The position numbers and the translations under genes are program-made. 19,822 nt of DNA from JBAWWY01 sp037144355 (lineage in GTDB: Bacteria; Bacillota; Clostridia; Peptostreptococcales; Anaerovoracaceae): positions 1 to 19,822 of the forward strand of contig JBAWWY010000031.1 of NCBI GenBank assembly GCA_037144355.1, written 5' to 3'. Under the pieces are notes generated by a model, which did no database searches, was not told the DNA's origin, and worked only from the letters and a program-made list of their open reading frames with translations. Below are positions 14,168 through 19,822 of the stretch, piece by piece (the stretch's first letter is position 1; each line of letters begins with the position of its first letter).

Positions 14168-14192
14168 CTTATATTTTGATTTAGTTGACAAT
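14160..14192. promoter_or_regulatory. BirA-type operator upstream of bioY
   Basis: Perfect inverted repeat: TTGTCAAC (14161-14168), 15 bases, GTTGACAA (14184-14191), extended by a flanking A/T pair. This matches the known BirA site layout in Bacillota (TTGTnAAC, about 15 bases, GTTnACAA). It covers the -35 of bioY, and a BirA with a DNA-binding domain is encoded 3.4 kb away, so biotin-dependent repression is the natural reading. Confidence 0.88.
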
Positions 14193-14282
14193 CATTTTTC
14201 CTTTACGAAATAACTCGGGGTCTGGGTTTAATGTTACAAACAAAATGCCCAAACTGAGACCATAAAAAAGTGATCCATATTT

Positions 14283-14822
14283 TTACTTTTGCCCATTATT
14301 ATAAATATTATTGCCTAATGTATCAATGGCTACAAAGACAGGAAAATTTTCTACTTCGATTTTCATAATTGCCTCAGCTCCAAGATCATTATATGCTATT
14401 ATTTCAATGCTTTTAACTGAATTTGCTATCAAAGCTCCCGCTCCACCAATAGCGGCAAAATATACTGCCTGATTTAAGACGATGCTTTCAATCACGTCTT
14501 TCCTTCTGTTTCCTTTACCAATCATTCCCATTACTCCTCTTTCCAGAAGCGGGATGGTCATATTGTCCATTCTTCCGCTGGTTGTCGGGCCAAATGATCC
14601 TGATATATTTTCCGGCCTGGCGGGAGATGGTCCTGCATAATAAATAATGCTCCCTTGCAGATTGAACGGTGGTTCTTTTCCTTCAGACAATTCTTTTAGG
14701 AGCCGCATATGGGCGGCGTCTCTGGCAGAATAAATCGTTCCAGTAATAAGCACCCTATCGCCGCACCTTAAATCTTGGGTTTGTTTCTTATTCAGCGGAG
14801 TATGCAATTTGATTTCGTTCAT
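14283..14822 (-). CDS. Class I fumarate hydratase, beta subunit
   Basis: C-terminal half of an iron-sulfur hydro-lyase, encoded as a separate subunit. SGSFGPTTSGRMDN (about 74-87), a GKGNRRKD loop and AAIGGAGAL are the usual substrate-binding segments of the fumarase/tartrate dehydratase beta family. At 179 aa the length is normal. Its ATG overlaps the alpha-subunit stop codon (ATGA), so equimolar coupled translation is likely. Fumarase interconverts fumarate and malate; L-tartrate dehydratase (TtdB) is a close relative that cannot be excluded from sequence alone. No convincing rho-independent terminator follows before the bioY operator region. Confidence 0.92.
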   Translation of the reverse strand: MNEIKLHTPLNKKQTQDLRCGDRVLITGTIYSARDAAHMRLLKELSEGKEPPFNLQGSIIYYAGPSPARPENISGSFGPTTSGRMDNMTIPLLERGVMGMIGKGNRRKDVIESIVLNQAVYFAAIGGAGALIANSVKSIEIIAYNDLGAEAIMKIEVENFPVFVAIDTLGNNIYNNGQK

Positions 14823-15661
14823 ATTATTGCCTCCATATGTCTTGAGGCGTGGCAGTTGATATTTACAGCTATTGGCAGACCCGCGATATGTGTTGGGAAA
14901 ACATCTATATTAACCGAAAACGCGCTGGTTTTTCCACCGAATCCCTGTGGTCCAATATTCAGTTTATTTATTGCTTCCAAGGATCTCTCTTCGATTTCCC
15001 TTGCCTTCTGGTCTTTGCTTGGAACCCCAATATCTCTGGTCAAAGCCTTCTTTGCAATTAAAGCAGCCTTTTCCATAGTTCCGCCGATACCAACCCCTAC
15101 TACCACTGGTGGACATGGATTAGGACCTGCGAGTTTTACAGTTTCGATTATAAAATCCAAAACTCCTTCTTCTCCATCAGATGGATTCAGCATTTTGATT
15201 CGGCTCATATTCTCGCTTCCAAAACCTTTGGCTGTTGTTGTTATTTTGACTTTATCCCCTTTGACAATTTCATAGTGTATTACTGCCGGAGTATTATCTC
15301 CGGTATTTTTCCGTTCCAGCGGGTGAGAAACCACAGACTTCCTAAGAAAACCATCTTCATATGCTTCCCTGACTCCTTGATTCACGGCGTCTTCGATATA
15401 ACCTGAAATAAAATGAATATCCTGTCCGATCTCCATAAATACAACAGCCATTCCAGTATCCTGGCACATTGGAATTCTGTTTTGCCCAGCTAGCCTGGCA
15501 TTTTCCAATAGATCGCAGAATATGCTTTTGGGAAGATCCTGCTCTTCTTTTTCCATAGCCTTTGTTATTGCCAACTTCAAATCCTCACCAAGCTCATAAT
15601 TCATGGCAATAAACATTTCTTTTATTTTTTTACTTATAATATGAACATCTACTTCCCGCAC
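14819..15661 (-). CDS. Class I fumarate hydratase, alpha subunit
   Basis: Binds the oxygen-sensitive [4Fe-4S] cluster that activates the substrate. Three cysteines of the family are in place: MCQDTG (Cys66), NPCPP (Cys183) and NCHASRH (Cys270), numbered from the GTG start. GFGSENMSRIKML and GVGIGGTMEKAA are further signatures. I choose GTG 15661 (280 aa): GGAGG lies five bases upstream. A TTG at 15673 is in frame but overlaps that ribosome binding site, so it cannot be the start. The T tract of a terminator-like hairpin abuts the ribosome binding site. Oxygen sensitivity fits an anaerobe. L-tartrate dehydratase alpha is the alternative. Confidence 0.93.
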   Translation of the reverse strand: MREVDVHIISKKIKEMFIAMNYELGEDLKLAITKAMEKEEQDLPKSIFCDLLENARLAGQNRIPMCQDTGMAVVFMEIGQDIHFISGYIEDAVNQGVREAYEDGFLRKSVVSHPLERKNTGDNTPAVIHYEIVKGDKVKITTTAKGFGSENMSRIKMLNPSDGEEGVLDFIIETVKLAGPNPCPPVVVGVGIGGTMEKAALIAKKALTRDIGVPSKDQKAREIEERSLEAINKLNIGPQGFGGKTSAFSVNIDVFPTHIAGLPIAVNINCHASRHMEAII

Positions 15662-15671
15662 GATTACCTCC

Positions 15672-15700
15672 AAAAAAAATTGCAGGGAATAAATCCCTGC
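15672..15700 (-). terminator. Terminator after ftsH, abutting the fumarase ribosome binding site
   Basis: Minus strand: GCAGGG pairs with CCCTGC (15682-15700) around seven bases, then AA and eight T (15672-15679). The T tract runs directly into the GGAGG (15667-15671) of the fumarase alpha gene. It also lies just 11 bases after the ftsH stop codon. Confidence 0.75.
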
Positions 15701-15710
15701 GTATTTTTAC

Positions 15711-17633
15711 CTATATCATTTCTGGAACATCAATTACTTCTTTTACAGCTCTCCTGGCCTTTTTCTTTTTTGGCTCATCTTGTTGCTGGTAGTCATCCAC
15801 TATTTCATCTTTTGATTTTACTTCTGTGAATAATGCTTCAAACTGATCTGCATTCAGAGTTTCCACTTCCAGAAGGGTCTCCGCAACAAGAGTCAGCTTG
15901 TCCATATTCTTCATAAGAATCTCTTCAGCGCTGATAAATGCATGTTCTATCATCGCTTTGATTTCTCCATCAATCTCAGCGGCTATTTCTTCGGAGTAAT
16001 TCTTCTTTGACGAAAAATCCTTTCCAAGGAATACTTCTTCAGAAGTACTATAGTTGACCGGCCCTATTTTATCGCTCATTCCATATTTAGTAACCATGGC
16101 TCGCGCTATATTTGTAGCTCTTTCCAGGTCATTGCTCGCACCTGTGCTTATATCATGGAGAACAAGTTTTTCAGCAACTCTTCCACCAAGCAGATGGATG
16201 AGCTGTTCCTGCATTTCGGTTTTGGTCAGATATGACCTATCTTCCTTTGGAAGGGTCATAGTAAAGCCGCCAGCGAGTCCTCTTGGGATTATGGTCACTT
16301 GGTGCACTGGGTCGCTGTTTTCCAGCAGACGTGCCACCACGGCATGTCCAGCTTCATGATATGCTGTCAATTTTCTTGCTTTGACGCTGATAACCCGGCT
16401 CTTCTTTTCAGGTCCAGCGATTACCTTGGTAATTGCTTCTTCAATAGTCTTCATATTGATTTTTTTCTCATTGTGCCTTGCAGTCAAAATTGCAGCTTCG
16501 TTGAGCATGTTTTCAATATCTGCAGGGGTGAATCCTGGGGTTCTTCTTGCGAGCACTTTCCCATCAACGCCCTTGTCCAAAGGTTTGTTTTTAGAATGTA
16601 TGTTGAATATGGCTTCTCTTCCTTTTACATCAGGTATTCCAATAACCACCTGTCTGTCGAATCTGCCTGGTCTAAGCAATGCAGAATCCAATATGTCAGG
16701 CCTATTTGTTGCTGCGAGGATAATAATTCCCTCGTTCAAACCAAAGCCATCCATTTCAACCAACAGCTGGTTTAAAGTCTGTTCTCTTTCATCATGGCCA
16801 CCGCCTAAGCCGGCGCCTCTTTTTCTTCCCACTGCATCAATTTCATCGATGAAAATGATACAAGGTGCGCTTTTCTTGGCCTGTTCGAAAAGGTCTCTAA
16901 CTCTTGAAGCTCCAACCCCGACAAACATTTCTACAAAATCTGAACCACTTATGCTAAAGAACGGCACTCCAGCTTCCCCAGCCGCAGCTTTGGAAAGATA
17001 GGTTTTTCCTGTTCCCGGAGGCCCTACCAATAATATACCTTTTGGTATTCTAGCCCCGAGATCAATATATTTTTTCGGATGCTTCAAGAAATCAACAACC
17101 TCTTCAAGCTCCTCTTTCTCCTCATCAAGTCCCGCAACATCGGCAAATGTTATCTTTGGGCCATCTCCTTCTTTGTGAAGTTTTGCCCTGCTTTTCCCGA
17201 ACTGCATAACTTTTCCGCCACCACCCTGGCCCTGTTGCATGAACACAAACCAAAATACCACAAAAAGCAAAACCATGAATATGGTGGGCAGAAGTGTGAT
17301 ATACCATGGAGTTTTCAAAGGAGCCTGGCTAGTAACCTTTAATGTTCCCTTTTCCACTTGTGGCAGTATGAACTTCTCGAAAATCATGCTTCCCTCTATT
17401 ATGGTCGGAGAGTAAGAATAAATTTCCTTTGAAGTTGAGCGAAGCACTCCTGATATTTTCGTATCGACTATTGTCACAGTTTTAATATTTTCAGCTTGGA
17501 GTTCAGTTACAAATTGTGAAAATTCCACTTGAGTTGGAACCTCCCTTTGATCTCCATAGTAAAGCCATGCGAGTGACAGCACCACTGCAAATATTATTAT
17601 ATATATCGCTAAACTTTTAATATATTTTTTCAA
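15711..17633 (-). CDS. ftsH: ATP-dependent zinc metalloprotease FtsH
   Basis: Membrane-bound AAA+ protease that degrades misfolded membrane proteins and regulators. Two transmembrane helices (about 7-25 and 112-132) flank an extracytoplasmic segment. The AAA domain has Walker A GPPGTGKT (204-211), Walker B IIFIDE (259-264) and the second region of homology with arginine fingers Arg321 and Arg324. The peptidase has HEAGH (426-430) and the third zinc ligand Asp502 in GASNDLERAT. The C-terminus is rich in Lys and acidic residues. At 640 aa it is full length. The start is TTG 17633, with CGAGGA just upstream. In many Bacillota hpt lies between tilS and ftsH; here only 50 bases separate them. Confidence 0.97.
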   Translation of the reverse strand: MKKYIKSLAIYIIIFAVVLSLAWLYYGDQREVPTQVEFSQFVTELQAENIKTVTIVDTKISGVLRSTSKEIYSYSPTIIEGSMIFEKFILPQVEKGTLKVTSQAPLKTPWYITLLPTIFMVLLFVVFWFVFMQQGQGGGGKVMQFGKSRAKLHKEGDGPKITFADVAGLDEEKEELEEVVDFLKHPKKYIDLGARIPKGILLVGPPGTGKTYLSKAAAGEAGVPFFSISGSDFVEMFVGVGASRVRDLFEQAKKSAPCIIFIDEIDAVGRKRGAGLGGGHDEREQTLNQLLVEMDGFGLNEGIIILAATNRPDILDSALLRPGRFDRQVVIGIPDVKGREAIFNIHSKNKPLDKGVDGKVLARRTPGFTPADIENMLNEAAILTARHNEKKINMKTIEEAITKVIAGPEKKSRVISVKARKLTAYHEAGHAVVARLLENSDPVHQVTIIPRGLAGGFTMTLPKEDRSYLTKTEMQEQLIHLLGGRVAEKLVLHDISTGASNDLERATNIARAMVTKYGMSDKIGPVNYSTSEEVFLGKDFSSKKNYSEEIAAEIDGEIKAMIEHAFISAEEILMKNMDKLTLVAETLLEVETLNADQFEALFTEVKSKDEIVDDYQQQDEPKKKKARRAVKEVIDVPEMI

Positions 17634-17677
17634 TTATTTCCTCGCTTTCTAAATCCACGTTGATAATACATTTTAGA

Positions 17678-17706
17678 ATTCTATCATGTTTCTATTTTAT
17701 ATTCAA
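17678..17706 (-). promoter_or_regulatory. Candidate promoter of ftsH, overlapping the end of tilS
   Basis: Minus strand: TTGAAT (17701-17706), 17 bases, TAGAAT (17678-17683). The tilS stop codon lies in the spacer. Both hexamers are imperfect, so the call is moderate. Confidence 0.45.
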
Positions 17707-19081
17707 GCATCATGGCTCTTTTAGTTTTATCGGTTATTTTAAAATTCTCGTTTATCTGCGAACCGATTATCCAGATAACTTCGGACCCCAGGCAAACCAA
17801 CATGATACTATCTCTGTCATCTTTAGGTATTTTTGTATCAATGAATAAATCTTTGATTGTTTTGGTTCCATTCATTCCAAGAGGTTTGATATAATCTCCA
17901 GCCCTTCTGTTCCTAAGTTTAATCCTAAGATTGCTGGCTAATATCGCATCATAGTCGAAATATTTCACATGTTCCTTGCTTTTCAGGTTCTGAACATCTT
18001 TTATATCAACGACTTTCTCTATTAGTCTACCCACATCTTTGACTTCATAAGCATTATTTTCTTCATCTTCAGAACTTTTTATTGTCACTTTGCCATAGGC
18101 AATGGATATGTAAAGGCTATTGGGAAGTTCAAACTTCTTTGAAGTTTTACCATCTTGTAAAAATTTTACCGCCGTTTCCAAATTGGCATACGAAATATTC
18201 TCAGCTTTGTCGAAAGCTTCGGCCAGATGAATCAATATTTTTTTTCTTATTGTTGGATGTTCCTGATTGAAAATTTCCATATTGAAGTCGGCTTGTAATA
18301 TTTTATCCATATCTTTATTTAATTCAACATGTTTGCTAACGAACTCTTCAACAATCATGTTGAAATAGCTTTTTTCTTCTCCAGCTATTTTCGATAGTCT
18401 GAAAAGACTATCGACCAAATTTTCATTATAGTTTTTTTCCAAATAAGGTATCAGCTCGAGCCTGATTTTATTCCTTGTATATGAAGGTTCCAGATTGCTC
18501 TTGTCGATGCAGGGGTTCAGTTTGTTAACTGAACAGTATCGCTCTATTTCAGTTCTTGTTATGCCAAGCAATGGTCTGATAAAGCGTCCATCTCTCATGG
18601 ACTCCATGCAGGCAAGGCCTCTTGGACTCGTTCCCCGAAATAGCCTCATTAACAAGGTCTCCGCCTGATCGTTCTTGTTGTGGGCAAGTGCAATCTTATT
18701 GCATCCATGCTTTATTCCAGCATCTTCAAAAGCTTCGTACCTGGATAACCTGCCAGCTTCCTCTGAGCTTATTTTTTTCTCTTTAGCTATTTTAGGAATA
18801 TTGAACCTATAAATATCCAGAGGAATCATATTTTCCACACAAAAATTCTCAACATATTTCTCGTCCATATCTGAGTCCAATCCACGGATCATGTGGTTGA
18901 TATGGACACAAAATATCTCAAAATTAAATTCTTCTCTCAAATTGATCAACAAATGAAGCATGCAGATTGAATCTGGGCCTCCAGAGACTCCAACTACGAC
19001 CTTGTCCCTTGGTACAATCAATTTGTCCTCTAAAATAGCTCTCTTAATCTTATCAATCAATATGGAAAAACCCCTTTGCAT
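17684..19081 (-). CDS. tilS: tRNA(Ile)-lysidine synthetase
   Basis: Attaches lysine to C34 of the CAU-anticodon tRNA-Ile, switching it to read AUA codons; essential in most bacteria. The PP-loop ATP-binding motif SGGPDS (33-38) and HNKNDQAETLLMRLFRG are conserved; a middle helical domain and a C-terminal TilS domain (RRAGDYIKPLGMNGTKTIKD, then VIWIIGSQIN) complete it. Full length at 465 aa. The ATG at 19081 overlaps the end of tatD by 29 bases and has no ribosome binding site. An in-frame TTG at 19060, about ten bases after AAAGGGG, would give 458 aa and a more typical N-terminus, so the start is uncertain. Confidence 0.95.
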   Translation of the reverse strand: MQRGFSILIDKIKRAILEDKLIVPRDKVVVGVSGGPDSICMLHLLINLREEFNFEIFCVHINHMIRGLDSDMDEKYVENFCVENMIPLDIYRFNIPKIAKEKKISSEEAGRLSRYEAFEDAGIKHGCNKIALAHNKNDQAETLLMRLFRGTSPRGLACMESMRDGRFIRPLLGITRTEIERYCSVNKLNPCIDKSNLEPSYTRNKIRLELIPYLEKNYNENLVDSLFRLSKIAGEEKSYFNMIVEEFVSKHVELNKDMDKILQADFNMEIFNQEHPTIRKKILIHLAEAFDKAENISYANLETAVKFLQDGKTSKKFELPNSLYISIAYGKVTIKSSEDEENNAYEVKDVGRLIEKVVDIKDVQNLKSKEHVKYFDYDAILASNLRIKLRNRRAGDYIKPLGMNGTKTIKDLFIDTKIPKDDRDSIMLVCLGSEVIWIIGSQINENFKITDKTKRAMMLEYKIET

Positions 19082-19820
19082 TTTTCATCGTTGCTTCTGC
19101 GGCCTCTTCAAAGGAAATTCCTTTTATTTCAGCTACCTTGCGGCATACATATTCAACATAGATTGGTTCATTTCTCTTTCCCCTGTGTGGTTCCGGTGTC
19201 AGATATGGGGCATCGGTTTCTATTAAAAGCTCGCTAATAGGAATCTCCCTGACTACATCAACCAGCTTGTGTGCATTTTTAAAAGTAACGGGACCAGCTA
19301 TGGATAATTTAGCGCCTAATTTTATATATTGGTGGGCAAGCTCCACGCTCCCGGAAAAGCAATGCATTAGTACGCCTCTTTCGAAAGCTCTTTCTTCTTT
19401 CAATATTTTCAATATATCTCCATGGGCATCCCTATCGTGAATAATAATCGGCAATTTCACTTCGTGAGCCAGTTGAATTTGTCTTCTGAACCAGTATTGC
19501 TGGACATCTCTCTCGGAATGGTCATGATAATAATCAAGGCCAATCTCTCCGATGGCTTTCACTTTTGGCTTTTGAGAGAGTCCCTTTAATAAGTAATATA
19601 CATCCTCGTCCATATCCTTGGTATCATGGGGATGGCATCCAACCGCAGCATAACAGAAGTCAAATTCTGCGGCATGCTTGACGGCTGAAAGAGAACTGGC
19701 CAAATCATACCCCACATCCATGACATATGATAATTTGGAATCTTCTATTCTTTTTATTATTTCCTGAAGATCATCTTCATATCTTTCGGAATTCAAGTGA
19801 GAATGAGAATCAAAAAGCAT
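19053..19820 (-). CDS. tatD: TatD family metal-dependent hydrolase (DNase)
   Basis: TIM-barrel metallohydrolase with 3'-exonuclease activity on DNA and RNA in characterised members. Metal and active-site residues are all visible: HSH near the N-terminus (residues 5-7), Glu in AIGEIGLDYY, His in IIIHDRDA, His in LMHCFSGS and Asp in IETDAPYLTPEPHRGKRNEP. At 255 aa it is full length. The ATG at 19820 is two bases from the window edge, so its ribosome binding site and promoter cannot be seen. The downstream tilS start lies inside this gene, implying coupled expression. Confidence 0.95.
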   Translation of the reverse strand: MLFDSHSHLNSERYEDDLQEIIKRIEDSKLSYVMDVGYDLASSLSAVKHAAEFDFCYAAVGCHPHDTKDMDEDVYYLLKGLSQKPKVKAIGEIGLDYYHDHSERDVQQYWFRRQIQLAHEVKLPIIIHDRDAHGDILKILKEERAFERGVLMHCFSGSVELAHQYIKLGAKLSIAGPVTFKNAHKLVDVVREIPISELLIETDAPYLTPEPHRGKRNEPIYVEYVCRKVAEIKGISFEEAAEATMKNAKGFFHID

Positions 19821-19822
19821 CA

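Noticed and set aside
14219..14261. Imperfect inverted repeat after the fumarase beta gene (GGTCT with AGACC)
   Set aside because: The stem has a mismatch and a wobble, a long loop and no T tract on the minus strand, so it is not a convincing terminator.
15662..15673. TTG start giving a four-residue longer fumarase alpha subunit
   Set aside because: The TTG overlaps the GGAGG that serves the GTG at 15661, so it cannot use that site, and only a terminator T tract lies upstream of it.

Overview
The window is a compact, AT-rich bacterial chromosome segment. The content suggests an anaerobic member of the Clostridia (Bacillota): two-subunit iron-sulfur fumarase, biotin-dependent acyl-CoA (de)carboxylase subunits with an OadG-like protein, type III pantothenate kinase, a BirA with an N-terminal DNA-binding domain, BioY, the tatD-tilS-ftsH order, and a second EF-G-like GTPase. 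Genus cannot be assigned from sequence alone. Every supported gene lies on the minus strand, so biological order runs from high to low coordinates.

Right part (19820 to 14283): tatD, tilS and ftsH (DNA/RNA metabolism, tRNA-Ile lysidine modification, membrane proteolysis), then the alpha and beta subunits of a class I fumarase. A terminator-like hairpin sits directly against the fumarase ribosome binding site.

Middle part (14192 to 7941) is organised around biotin and cofactors. It holds bioY (biotin uptake) under a clear BirA-type operator, a carboxyltransferase subunit (mmdA-like), an OadG-like membrane subunit, a biotin carrier protein, birA (biotin ligase and repressor), coaX and dusB. 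BirA would biotinylate the carrier protein encoded just upstream and repress bioY. No sodium-pump beta subunit and no biotin carboxylase are present.

Left part (7940 to 1352): greA-lysS behind a strong promoter, asnS followed by two small Gate-domain membrane proteins, then an EF-G-like GTPase whose switch-II catalytic His is Tyr.

Far left (1351 to 1): a gene-free 500-bp stretch packed with three tandem modular palindromes, one interrupted at its apex by an 82-bp two-hairpin element. A second copy of that element lies about 9.8 kb away, next to birA. Beyond this come a 12-codon leader ORF overlapping an orphan single-pass membrane protein gene, and the start of a MacB/LolD-type ABC transporter ATPase. 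The repeats and the leader are the least ordinary parts of the window; the rest is mostly housekeeping.
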